Below are positions 54,134-64,000 of a stretch of DNA of 64,000 nucleotides, piece by piece. The stretch covers positions 1,178,001 through 1,242,000 of the forward strand of contig WOFQ01000004.1 of the NCBI GenBank assembly GCA_012184525.1. The letters run 5' to 3'. The notes below the pieces were generated by a model. It saw nothing but the letters and a program-made list of their open reading frames with translations. It was not told the DNA's origin and ran no database searches. The translations under genes were made by a program, and so were the position numbers. This DNA is from Xenoacremonium recifei. Lineage: Eukaryota; Ascomycota; Sordariomycetes; Hypocreales; Nectriaceae. How positions within the stretch are numbered: position 1 is the first letter of the stretch; every line of letters begins with the position of its first letter.

Positions 54134-55301
54134 TCAAAGAGAATCTGATACGATTTTTATTACTTCCTCTATGTTGGTGTTGTTCACGGGCTGCCCACTT
54201 CCGGTGAGCAACTTCACTGCGTCTGTCGCGACAAGTTGTGCCAGAACCGTGATTGTCTCCTCGACCGAAGCGAGACCACCCTCGCAGCTAAACTCACTCC
54301 GTCAATAATAGTTGCGGTACAAAAAATTTTGAACTTACAGATCTTTGACAAATTGATACACAATGCTTAAGTCAAGCTTTGTTGCTGTTCCGGTGCTTTT
54401 CACCAGTCCTGCGACCTCGGGAACATCTTCTGAGCTGGGCCACATGCCCTTGGATTCTTGAAAGTCGATCACTGCGCGCGCCGCAATGCAGTAGGCTTGC
54501 AACTTGGCGGTTTGCGATATATGACACCCGTTCTCAATAACTGAAGCCACTAAAGAAGGCGCTGGATTAGTATTTCCCCTGAAGTCCTCGGCGAAAAGAT
54601 ATTCTATACCCAACTGTCGCTTCTCATCTGTCCAAGGGAGAAGATCCATTGGCAGGCTCACAAATGTGGAAAAGCCACCCTGCTTCACTTCAGCCGGAAG
54701 CCATTAGTTTAACGTCGTTTCAAATTTCAGAACATCTCTTACGCGGCAATCCTCGATACTGGCATCTCATTTTGCAATTATTACCAACGCTTCTCATTAC
54801 CATCATTGGGAGATCTTTATCGTCATCCCCACCATTGGCGCCTTCTGTCAAAACGGTCAGTACAGGGTAGTCAGAGATCAGATAGAGCGTACTTTGCCAG
54901 CGCGCATCGCTCAGAGCGAGTTCAAATGGACGAGGTTGGTTTGCAGCAATGGCTAAGTCAAAGGATTTGAAGTACTCGACATCTTCAACGATGAACACCT
55001 CTGGATCCTGGATTCGCAGAAGATTAGTTCAGCACCCACGTTATTGCAAACGAGAACTCCACTTACTTTCTGAACAAGGCGAAAATTTTCTGAGTCAAAC
55101 TCACTAGACAAGCTCTCCTCTGACTTACTCAGGAAGGTGATTTCACGAACTCCTGTGCGACCTGTTAATTCTCTTCCGCTGTGACTGTGACGAGTCTTAT
55201 TGCTCACCGGAGGCCAACAAAAGACGTGCAATCGCCTTCGTCAACACATCAACCCCCACCACCAGAACACGAGTCTCCTGCAGTAGCTTGGTAGTAATCA
55301 T
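54134..55301 (-). CDS. Degenerate ThiF/E1-like protein (SUMO E1 Aos1-like)
   Basis: A 315-residue protein assembled from five exons that keep phase throughout: 55208-55301, 55067-55152, 54743-55007, 54339-54687 and 54134-54287. The start RVLVVGVDVLTKAIARLLLA and VREITFLS follow the Rossmann layout of E1 adenylation domains, where GxGGLG is normal. Here the glycines are lost. FKSFDLAIAANQPR matches the strand that in Aos1 reads like FDVVI. The C-terminal GGLASVEETITVLAQ and LTGSGQPVNN match the closing helix and strand of Aos1-type subunits. The catalytic Cys and ATP-binding Arg/Asp are not identifiable. A 105-nt in-frame part of exon 3 could be an optional intron. Either a pseudo-E1 or a relic kept open by chance is possible. 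Homology is inferred by eye. Confidence 0.6.
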
Positions 55302-55627
55302 GTTGCGCTTCTTACCACTCCCCAATACTCAGGACGTTGTCACTGCCGAGTTATACCAACCCCGGATCACACGATCCCGGTTGGTCTGGCGATCATGCCC
55401 CGGCCCTTGACTAGCATGGTGCTAAGATTCGGGTGCCCGAACGAACCACCGGGATGTGGAGGGGCTCGGGTGTTAAATCCCTGGCTTCGGCCGAAGAGAC
55501 GCCCGAGACTGATGAAGGCCCATATGAAGCGTCCCGGTCTCGGTGCGAGTTCTCCCAGAGTCGAAGAGAAACATCCTTGTCGGTTCTCACAGATACCAGT
55601 AGCTTTCAAAATATTCCTTTTGTGAAA
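55302..55627. promoter_or_regulatory. Divergent promoter of the E1-like and AMID-like genes
   Basis: 326 bases between start codons facing apart. It contains the palindrome with CGG-N11-CCG listed below, and GC-rich sequence with repeated CCCGA/TCGGG words near 55430-55520. Confidence 0.6.
55355..55385. promoter_or_regulatory. Imperfect palindrome with CGG-N11-CCG (Zn2Cys6-type site)
   Basis: Arms ACCAACC and GGTTGGT flank a core where CGG at 55363-55365 and CCG at 55377-55379 are separated by 11 bases, itself a GATC-ACAC-GATC hairpin-like centre. Inverted CGG half-sites with fixed spacing are the standard targets of Zn2Cys6 dimers, and N11 is the Gal4 spacing. The motif is seen directly and its binder is inferred. 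Confidence 0.6.
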
Positions 55628-57201
55628 ATGACAGTCCCGCTACGTCAGTACCTTGTTGTGGTTGGTGGGAGCTACGTTGGTAAGTCTCCCGAAGTCCGTT
55701 CCCGCACTATCAGGCAGTGTCTCATAGGCTACTGTGATGGATTGTTATCCGACTTCTCTGAGACTCACTGCGCGCAAAAATGGTCTGTGTGCTTACTCAC
55801 TGTCAATATCTAGGTACAAACGTCGCCAAGGAGCTTGCCTCCCGCTTTGCTGGACGATTCCACGTCCTCCTCATTGAGAAGAACTCACATTTCCAGCATC
55901 TTTTTGCCTTCCCACGCTTTGCCGTGACGAGTGGAGTTGCTACCGAGAAGGCCTTCATCCCCTACTCTCCAGGTACCTTTGCTGCCTGTCCACCGGGATC
56001 GGGAACTGTGCTGCAAGCATGTGTCACGGGCGTTAGCCGCACTGCCGTCCAATTGGACCGCAAGGTGGTCGTGGATGGTAGAGAAGTCGATGAAGTCCCG
56101 TATGCGTTTCTTGTAAGTGCTTGTCCTAGGGGAGCCACCAGAGACATTTCGTGTTAATATGCCATGTAGATTGTCGCTACAGGGACAAACTCCACACCTC
56201 CATCGCGTCTGCCCGAGTATCCCAAGCGCGAAGGCATCGCTTATTTCCACAAGCACGCACAGCAAGTCGCGCGTAGCCGTAACATTGTCGTGATCGGCGG
56301 AGGCGCTGTCGGTATCCAGATGGCGACTGACATCAAGGAGCTATACCCCGACAAGACGGTCACCATCGTACACTCACGGGATCGAGTCATGAACAATTTC
56401 CATCCCGGTCTTGACCGAATTGTCCAAGACCGCTGTAAGGAACTTGGTATCGAGGTGAAGCTTGGATCACGGGTCAAACTTCCCGTTGGCGGCTATCCAA
56501 ACGATGGGAATGAGTTTGTAGTGGAGTGTCAGGACGGCACTCAAATCCCAGCAGAGCTTGCAGTAAGTTTTATTGGCTCTAACTCCAGAATAAAAAAAAA
56601 TCAAGGCTCATCGGTTGCACTAGATTGTCTGTACTGGACAAGCGCCCCAGTCGGTCCTCATCCAGGCCATCTCGCCGAGTTCCGTCGCAGACAATGGTTT
56701 CATCCGCGTGCGAAAGACACTCCAGATTACAGACCCCGAGTTCCCCAACATATTTGCACTTGGGGATGTCGCGGATACTGGGGCAGCCAAGGCAGCCAAG
56801 CCGTAAGTGGTCTAAACCTAGCTCAGGGTGCCTCTCTAACAAATATATAGTGCTCTCAGGCAAGCTACAGTCGTGGTCAACAATATCCAGCACCTACTCG
56901 ATAACGAGCTGCTTGAGGAATACGAGGTCGTAGATCCTCCAGGCATTCATTTGACCCTGGGAATTGTAAGGAGTCTCCCGCTTTGTGATGGATGGGAGGC
57001 TAACAGAGTGTCAAGACTAAGAGTGTCGCATTCGGCAACCCAATCACAGCTTCAAGCGAGCCATTCACGAAACACAAAGATGACGGGTAAGGGAGCTTGC
57101 GCATATTGTCTTTCATTTGACTAACAATTTAAAGGCGTCTTGACATGGGGATAGATCGAATCTGGAACCGTAAGGGCGGCGGTCCAGACCCGAATCTATA
57201 G
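55628..57201 (+). CDS. AMID/AIF2-type FAD-dependent pyridine nucleotide oxidoreductase
   Basis: A 394-residue flavoprotein in seven exons: 55628-55679, 55814-56112, 56170-56562, 56624-56802, 56851-56965, 57007-57086 and 57135-57201, all in phase. The FAD site starts at QYLVVVGGSYVGTNVAKEL. The NAD(P)H site is NIVVIGGGAVGIQMATDI. The second FAD motif NIFALGDVADTG lies near residue 290. The C-terminus with GIHLTLGI and DMGIDRIWNRKG follows the AMID (AIFM2/FSP1) pattern, including the penultimate DM...VW block. Relatives oxidise NAD(P)H using quinones. It starts 326 bases from the E1-like gene, in divergent orientation, around a Zn2Cys6-type site. Intron number is high for the neighbourhood. Confidence 0.92.
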
Positions 57202-57565
57202 GGACAGACTGGCCGAGAACCCCGTAGACCTTTCTAGGGAGGTAGCATAGAAATTTGTTGAAGCTGGTAAATAATATGAAGCTCATTGCCCATCCAAATC
57301 ATCGATATAAGGTAGAAAGTCACAAGCACCAACTCGGCGAATCGTTTTGTCAAGCAAGACGAAAGTGCGTCCACGGAGTGAGGGGAGACATTTCCCGACG
57401 ACGAAGTGCAGCAAATCTTAGGCAAAAAGTTGTAAATCGAGACGATAGATAGACTCCGTTCATAATCAATTACATGTCTGTCGACACTGTAGGTTTTAAT
57501 ATGCACCACGACCCCTACACCTTCAACAATTAACCCTCACTCCAATCCATTACCCGACCTCCAGT
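57202..57565. other. Intergenic, 3' of the AMID-like gene
   Basis: About 360 AT-leaning bases. No gene is supported. Confidence 0.45.
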
Positions 57566-57793
57566 CTAATCTCTGCCCTCCTGGTATTCGTCTGGATTGA
57601 TGTGATAGCGTGGCAGCTGGGGCGGAAAGCACCGGCGACCAACCACCGACTACTCGTCTCGGTTGATGTTATATCGTGGAAGCTCAATCGTGATGAAAGC
57701 GCTTTTGGTAGGGCCCTCTTCGTTCTTGATAGTGAAACGATTGGCACTTGTGGCTGGGCGACCGTCGAGTGGGATGTTGCGAAAGACTGATTT
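57566..57793 (-). pseudogene. Decayed fragment with duplicated LPRY-x-IN-x-DE motif
   Basis: Reading the minus strand from 57793 gives VFRNIPLDGRPATSANRF, then FITIELPRYNINRDE. A TAG at 57650-57652 follows, and without changing frame SVVGRRCFPPQLPRYHIN and PDEYQEGRD come before a second stop. The two LPRY units are clear duplicates, and the second has Tyr exactly where the first has the TAG, so a single-base nonsense change is likely. No start or family could be found. The fragment is probably the 3' end of a dead gene. Confidence 0.55.
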
Positions 57794-57853
57794 TCACCCT
57801 CATCAGAGCCATCCGCACCATCTACTGACTGGGCTGGGGAGTCCCTGTCTACA

Positions 57854-58087
57854 GAGTTCTGCTGGACTGCCATAGCCCTTGCTCCATATGCTCGGGAGAG
57901 AGACGTTTTGTCCCCGGTCCCGAGGCGGCATATACAGCAGATGGCGGCAGGGAGAGATAATCTCAAAAGGAGAGCAGCGGAATATGCGGAGGCTGACCTT
58001 CCATTATACTCTTCGATTGTCGAAAATGTGAAGGTCGTTGGCAGGGCCGGTTATGATTCCTGCATCGGTTGGTCACTGTGCAGTTGA
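57854..58087 (+). pseudogene. Coding-like relic related to the tail of the 50901 gene
   Basis: A plus-strand open stretch reads ERDVLSPVPRRHIQQMAAG, RDNLKRRAAEYAEADLPLY and so on to a stop. It aligns with the SRDFVSSPISRLQMQ and KRKAAEYSQ piece at 53041-53155 over about 30 residues, with roughly half identical. No start codon or upstream exon was found. It may be the last exon of a lost paralogue or a shared mobile segment. Confidence 0.5.
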
Positions 58088-58549
58088 TGGGGAGATTGGA
58101 GATGGACTTACATTGGCCTAAGCGGAGCGGTTCTCTGCTTAATCCTTCGACGCTGGGGGCTATATATATATGATCACCCATCCAGGGTGGCGAGCAGCGC
58201 AGGCGCCGAGAAAGTCCGCTAGGACCTCAGGGTCGTTACTGAATATCTGCATCGTAGTGCTCTATGCTGGAAGAATGGCATTGAATTTGAGGCATCTTGC
58301 TGGAGGTGTCTTGGTAGGTGGGAGGTTGTGAGAAAGAAAGATCAGAATGATACGGAAAGACAAGTACCTGAGCAAAAACTTGATAACGTGACTGGATCGT
58401 GCAGTAGGGTATCACAAACTTCCGAAATTTCCTCCCACAAACACATGCTGCCACCGACAATAAAGATGCAAACGCTTGCCAAACATCCGCCGGAATAATG
58501 TGACTGCATATGCAAAGACGTGCGAAACGGTGTTCGTCATCTAGATAGT
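58088..58549. other. Intergenic, 3' of the Zn2Cys6 factor
   Basis: About 460 bases with a short TA repeat at about 58158-58170. No gene is supported. Confidence 0.45.
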
Positions 58550-60929
58550 TCAGTAATTCCCCCAGTCGAACCAGTTGATGTCAACTAATGATAGGTCTAG
58601 TCCTTCAAAAGCCGTCGACGAGAACACTGAATCGATATCCGTCATCTCGACTACTTCGCCTCTTTCTTCATCACCATTATTCGCCCATCTCACTCCCGAT
58701 CGATTCACGTTCATTCCAGCCGCACGCATCGCCTCCTTCCGAGCCTGCAGCGCCTCGATCACAGGCGGCACCTGAGACGTGCCCGCTGCATCATCCCTGG
58801 ACGACGCTAATACGACTTGCCTCACGTGCCACGCCTTGAGCGTCAAATCGGCGACAATAAGATGTTCGACACGCTCAGGTTCAAGCTCACGAAACTCCGG
58901 GTGGTGGTCGTGGAGCTCGAGCATCTGCGCCCAGGCTGCGTGCATGGCTTCGTCCCATTCCGTGGCGACCCGCGCCGACGCCAAGATCTTGAGGATGAAG
59001 ATGGGAGCACCCCAAGGGAAATAGAAGTCGACATGCCAGAGGAAGCCAGCCAGAGATCTACTCGAATGGATGAGGTTGTCGTATGAGACGTTCCGCGTGG
59101 CCATGTGCAGAATTGTCCGGTTGCTGCGCTTCTCGGAGGCGGCGTCAAACGAGCTGATGCGGGAAGGATGGCTGCGGCCGCGTTGCTCCATGTGACGCAA
59201 TTTACATATGGATGAGCGCGCGATGGTTGTTGTCAAAAGATGTAGCGGCACAACGGGGTCGCAGAAACGAAGGAAGCGGTCCTGGATCAGCGCCTCGAGG
59301 TCGTCCACGGTTCGACGTTTCGCCCTCCTCCCCTCGGCCAAGGAACCCTCAGAGTCGGATCCGGTGTCAACTCTCGGATCACGGTTTTGCAGAAATCGGG
59401 TCGTTTCATACTTCAAGAGACAGAATACCATCTCTGACGCCCCGGATCGCTCTGATGGAAGGATACTCATATCGGGTCTCAGATCAGCATCGTCCAGATT
59501 CGACGGCATGCACGTGTCGTTGGTACGCGGCAATGAGATCTCGGAGCCCATAATCTCTGTCAGTCTGCCATCGAGAGTAATAAGATACCACCAAAGCCGT
59601 CGTCTCATCTCCGTCTCGAAAGAGCTAAGCCCAAGAAGAGTGCCATCTCGGTGCAGTCCCTGAGACTGAGCCATACGCATTGCCGAACCGACCATGACCC
59701 AGAGCGAGGAGGAGTCCGTCGTGTGCAGCATGGAAGTCTGTGGGAAACATCAGCATCACTACAGTGTCCCGAAACCTGTCAGGCACACTCACCAACAGTA
59801 AGATGTAAGCACGGAGTAGATCAATGTGTGGCACCCGCTGAAACGACGTCTCAAACAGTTCAAAGCGAGTTGCCTCCTGCATGTTGAACAGCAGGACGGC
59901 TTTTTCTTCACAGAAACGTTCCCGACACTCCCTTTCCGACAGGGATGCCACCGCAGAGGCATAGATGGAAAACTTCAACGCTTCAGTATTGGGACCCAGA
60001 GCAGTACTACCGCCGTCGGCCACGAAGAGCTCCCTGACAGTAGGCGCATGTAAGATCTTAGTCAACGGATGCACATTGTCGAGGAATACCGTCCAGTACC
60101 TCAACGCGACGCTGGGCGGCGGCTGTGGATGTTTCACCTCACTTTGAGGCATTGGGAGGCCCATGAAGATACTCGCCGACGTGGATTGGAAGGCTGGCTG
60201 CTGAGAATGCCGCCGCTGCTCATTTGCTGGCGATTCAACAACATCCTCCGAAGAATTTTGCCGTTGAGGGCCTTGTCGATACTGCGATACGCTGATCAGC
60301 ACTCAAGCCTCCTACCACCTTGCAGAGTTTCGGTTCAATACCTTCTGTGCGAGAGTCCCAATCAAATCATGTTCATAATATCGTTTGCCACCATACTCCG
60401 GTATCAAGACGCCTCGACGACGAGGGAACAAGGGTCCTTGAGCAGACGCTGCCGGCACTGCCAGGCCGCCATTTGTTACGGATTCATTTGCATGAGACGC
60501 AAAGGAGGACTCTCTCACGTCCTGAGCCGCTCCGTGGTCGGGCAACACATGCGCGTTGAGACTTCGCACTCCGCCCACCGCTGCAACCTCGACATCGGCA
60601 TCCATCTCATCGTTCTCTGTCGATGGTCCCCGTGCCGCATCATCCAGCGACTCAAAAGCGAGGCCTGAACTGCGCAGAATCGCTTCATATGAGCGTACTC
60701 GGTCCAGCAAAGCTTGCGTCGATGCTGCGCGTGCGACCTCAACTGTCTTTCTGCGACGGCGCTGTGGCGGAGGGGTCGCCCGATAACTGCAATGCAAGCG
60801 CGATTTCGTACACGCCAGACAGGGTTGGCGCCTGTCGCATTTGACCTTGCGCTGGACGCATGTTGTGCAGGCATGGCTCTGGACTGTGGCTGAGGCGGGG
60901 GAGCGCGGGGATAGCGGTGGTGATGCCAT
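58550..60929 (-). CDS. Zn2Cys6 fungal-specific transcription factor
   Basis: A 754-residue regulator in three exons: 60342-60929, 59793-60281 and 58550-59737. The binuclear cluster at about residues 20-47 reads CTTCVQRKVKCDRRQPC and then ACTKSRLHC, the full six-cysteine pattern. A basic linker (PPPQRRRRK) and a short coiled coil (LLDRVRSYEAILR) follow, suggesting dimeric binding to CGG half-sites. The fungal_trans middle homology region spans about 230-560, with LRAYILLL, SAMRMAQSQGLHRDG and EMRRRLWWYL as hallmark motifs. The ATG at 60929 is chosen because the cluster begins soon after. It lies next to a sugar-type MFS transporter and 3.2 kb from a CGG-N11-CCG palindrome, so it may control the local cluster. 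Confidence 0.93.
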
Positions 60930-61602
60930 GGCGATGATGCCCGTCTCGAGAGAACCCAGAGTTGGGTGAAGGAGCAGAGTCACAGCGGCAGACAGACGAT
61001 CAGCAGCTTTTGGCTCCCCGTGGGGTTCTAGTTCCGTCTATGGCCTAGCTGAGGGCCAGCGCGGTTGGCGACAGGGAGAGACGGTCTGGAGCTAATCTTT
61101 AGTAGGGCGTGGAGAGTCATGGCGAAGGTCACCAACGGAGCGTTATTCCGTGCGGGATGTGGGCAGCAACTTCACGAGGCTCGATGACTATCACCTGAAC
61201 TAACTGGCGGTTATTTTACGATTATAATGGCCATTCTGTACGCCATCGCATGATTGAGGTGTGTCTTCAAACAACTCGGCCTTGTCTCATTTTATTGCCG
61301 GACTCTTATACCCATGCATGAGCAGAACGGCGATGATCTATCTAGCAGTCACTTACAGCCCACCAATAAAGCTGCAGGCATTGTTCCTGTGTGAAGATCC
61401 CACAGCACTCCAAAGGCAGCCCCGACATCTTACGAGTTATGGTGATGAGCAGGCATAAAATACAATCGTATTACTTACACGACTTTCCATTGTCTGGTAC
61501 AGAGTGCACGAAGCACAGTCAACAACATCGAGCACTTATTCATCTCCAGCCTCAACCCCAAACAGACACCACTGCCGCTACCTCTGTTCTTGGTCCCCCG
61601 CT
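60930..61602. other. Intergenic, regulator promoter and transporter 3' flank
   Basis: About 670 bases between two minus-strand genes. It is AT-rich from 61190 on. No gene or repeat is supported. Confidence 0.45.
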
Positions 61603-63577
61603 TCAATTATCAGGATCGCCCTTCTGATGCTCGTGGCCATATTCGCCCGTACAGATGGTGTGCTTGAACTGGCGAGCGGGAATTCGCCGCTCAAACAACT
61701 CATCCAGCTGACCGTAACTGCGACCGGTGACATCTGGGATCCATAGGTAGATTAGGACAACGCAGACAACACCGATGCCGAAGAACATGTAGCCGGTCTT
61801 GGGTCCGATGGCGGCAAGCTCGAAGGGGATAACGATGTTGGTGACGGTTCCGATGATGGCGTTGCAACCCACAGCTAGTGTCGCGGTTTTGGCACGGAGC
61901 CTGGCTGAAGCAGCCTCGCCTGTGTAAGACCAACTATAGAGAGTCAGAAGACACCACAAAATCGGAAGATCGCAAGACTTACCCTGCGACACCAGGGCCA
62001 ACGGTCACGGCGGCATTGAACAAAGCGATGAAGGCGACAAGCGCTGCACCAGCTGACGCGGAGGTATGACCATGGTCCACAGAGTCGACGACACCAATTC
62101 CCACTAAGACAGGTGTTATTAGTTTCCACCTTTCTGGAGCTGTCAAATACGGCGGAAGCTCTTACACATGGATAGGGTGATCCCGATGACACCATAGAAG
62201 ACCAAAGGCCAGCGTCCGACAGTCTTGAGCTCAATGAGGAAGAAGGCTACGATGGCAGCGGCCAATCCAACAACAGACACAATGACACTACCCAGCAGAG
62301 CATTGGACAGACCTGCGATGGTAAAAAAGTCTAACACAACATCAGTCTCTCATCAAAGTGACAGCATGAGGGGGGAGCTACAAGTCGAGTATGACTGGAC
62401 TAGTTGGTTGCCGATCAGCTGTTGCGATAATGACGGGAACAAAGCTGAGAATGTTCTTCGCAGGTTGGGGCCCTTGAGGCACTCCGAGTAGCTGGCATCC
62501 TCGGTTGACTCCTTATCCGCGCGCTCTTTTAGCACAGTGTATTGCAACTCATGCGCTGTTCGTTCGATTTCCTCGGGCGTCTGGCTCGGATGCAGTCGGG
62601 CCAGACTCGCGCGAGCGTCCTTCACACGACCCTTGAGAACGAGCCAGTAGGGCGACTCAGGCATGCAAAGCAACATGCCGGTGAGGGAGACAGTCGGGGC
62701 TGCCAGACCGACGTATAGAGGGACGGTCCAACCGCGGTTGTCAGAGGCATCGGAGCCCCAGGCCTGATTCGCACCCCAGGTAACAAAAGTGCCGATGAGC
62801 GAGCCAAGGGAGACTAGTCAAAGCGCAGTAAGTTACCGCCCAGAAAGGACTGCTTGGTTTGACTTACGGTTGAAGCTGAAAAGGCCAATAGAGATGCCTC
62901 GAATCTCACGGGGCGTGATCTCAGCGATGTACGTGGGAATTACCACCTGCATGATGCCTGTGGCGGAACCCATGATGATTTTGGCGCCGGTATAGTCATT
63001 CTTGTTGCGTGAGAGAACCTCTATCATGACGCCCAGATAAACGTTGAGAACCATAAGGTAGATGCACTTGCGACGGCCGAAACGATCCGAGAACCAGCCA
63101 GCAAAGAGCTGACCCAGGAACTGCCTAGATACATGTGTTAAAATATTCTCAGCAACCAAAAGAGGAGGTGCATACATAAGACCAAACAGACCAGCCCAAA
63201 GAGACAGAGTGCTAGCAGCCACGGCGTAGGACTTTGTCTTCGAGTCATACGAACCCATGGTCTTGCAAAATGCCTGTACACCGACAAGAGCGCCCAGCAG
63301 GACATACTCAAGACCCAGGATAATGCCGTTGGTCTGCGTGCAGGCCAAGTGTCAGAAACTGGCATATGAACATCGATGCATGACTGACCTGAACCACAAG
63401 GATGATGAAGCAAGTCTTGAGGTTCTCACGAATGACCTGCCATTGCGGCTTTCCCTCGGCTAGAGTGTCTTCCTGAGCCTGAAGGAATGCATCGCGATTG
63501 ATGGCGATACCCTTTGCCGAGGCCACCTTTTCGATGTGGTCAGAGACCTCAGCCTTACCGTGATCAAGATCCTTCAT
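61603..63577 (-). CDS. MFS sugar transporter (maltose/hexose permease type)
   Basis: A 550-residue permease in seven exons: 63389-63577, 63176-63333, 62868-63124, 62382-62813, 62166-62330, 61983-62103 and 61603-61933, phase-checked. Sugar-porter marks are present: GWFSDRFGRRKCIYL between helices 2 and 3, PTYIAEITPREIRG, and PESPYWLVLKGRVKDARASL before the central loop. FPSLSQQLIGNQLVQSYS stands where the QQxxGxNxxxYY motif usually lies. Its Tyr-Tyr is changed. WSYTGEAASARLRAKTA and PDVTGRSYGQLDELFERRI close it. The long central loop and the MAL-like GNQ motif favour the alpha-glucoside subgroup. The substrate is inferred only. It lies directly upstream of a Zn2Cys6 gene on the same strand. 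Confidence 0.92.
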
Positions 63578-64000
63578 GGCTTCAACCCTCGACAATGGTA
63601 ATGGTGTAGAAGTCCTGACAAAGGCTTAGTTACTTTGACATTGACAAAGGTGTGGCGAAGCAACAGCAGAGTTCGACATATATCACCACCAGTGTTGTCA
63701 GTCGTGCTGTCTTCCCCACGGGGAAGCGATGTGGAGTACTAATAGCAGGATTGGGATCCTTTCGGCAGCCCGTTCTCGGGCCATCAGCTGCGGGTTCATC
63801 CCGTGCCATCCAACCGGGTGCTTGTGTTCTCAGGAGGCTGGCATCTGGAAGTGGTGTGTTTGCGGGGAATGGGCTCATGAGGAACGACTAACGCCTCTCA
63901 ATGGCCTGAACCTAGTGCAACGGGTAGCTCAGAGTCTCACCCGAGCTCCGAAGGCCCGAGAGCGCCCGAAGACGCCCGAGCACCCGAGGCCGGCTAGCCG
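63578..64000. other. Right-end region upstream of the sugar transporter
   Basis: It holds the transporter promoter. The final 55 bases contain repeated CCCGAG/CCCGAA words. Short open frames on both strands resemble nothing. Confidence 0.45.

Overview
This window comes from a filamentous ascomycete, most likely a Sordariomycete of the order Hypocreales. Genes are dense and found on both strands. Introns are short (about 45-130 nt) with GTAAGT-like donors, a CTAAC/CTGAC-like branch point and a (C/T)AG acceptor. Several proteins have the fungal form of their family: a fused HIS4, a lipin-type PAH1, a Zn2Cys6 factor and MFS carriers. No rRNA gene, CRISPR array or complete transposon was seen. 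I did no systematic tRNA search. Spliced models were assembled by hand and checked for reading phase at every junction.

Left and central housekeeping block (about 1.4-23.2 kb). In order: a conserved but unrecognised protein; mitochondrial ribosomal bL36m; a LYRM2-like LYR protein; the histone N-acetyltransferase NAA40/Nat4; a PLAC8 protein; IMP dehydrogenase; a GH36 raffinose-synthase-like enzyme; mitochondrial processing peptidase beta; TFIID subunit TAF9; trifunctional histidine protein HIS4; phosphatidate phosphatase PAH1. Three divergent pairs share short promoters (LYRM2/NAA40, GH36/MPP-beta, TAF9/HIS4). The last holds a Gcn4/CPC1-type TGACTCA.

First accessory island (about 24.2-34.5 kb). 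It holds a giant membrane/ankyrin protein with three in-frame minisatellites, a decayed alpha/beta-hydrolase gene, a small secreted protein, two small membrane proteins and a degenerate T-rich repeat field. Gene density drops here.

Second housekeeping block (about 34.7-44.6 kb): an FN3/coiled-coil membrane protein, VPS53 of the GARP complex, thioredoxin reductase with an ATG-less presequence-like extension, and UDP-GlcNAc pyrophosphorylase.

Second accessory island (about 45.4-64 kb): a monocarboxylate-type MFS carrier; an MFS exon relic beside an orphan RGG protein; a divergent pair of unknown proteins (one with deubiquitinase-like features, one frameshifted and helicase-like); an isochorismatase-type hydrolase; a degenerate ThiF/E1-like protein; an AMID-type FAD oxidoreductase; two decayed coding stretches; a Zn2Cys6 regulator; and a sugar-type MFS transporter. 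The E1-like and FAD genes are divergent around an imperfect palindrome centred on CGG-N11-CCG, the classic Zn2Cys6 target. This suggests a small regulated cluster with the factor encoded 3 kb away. The co-occurrence of E1-like and deubiquitinase-like genes is the most unusual signal, but it rests on weak homology read by eye.
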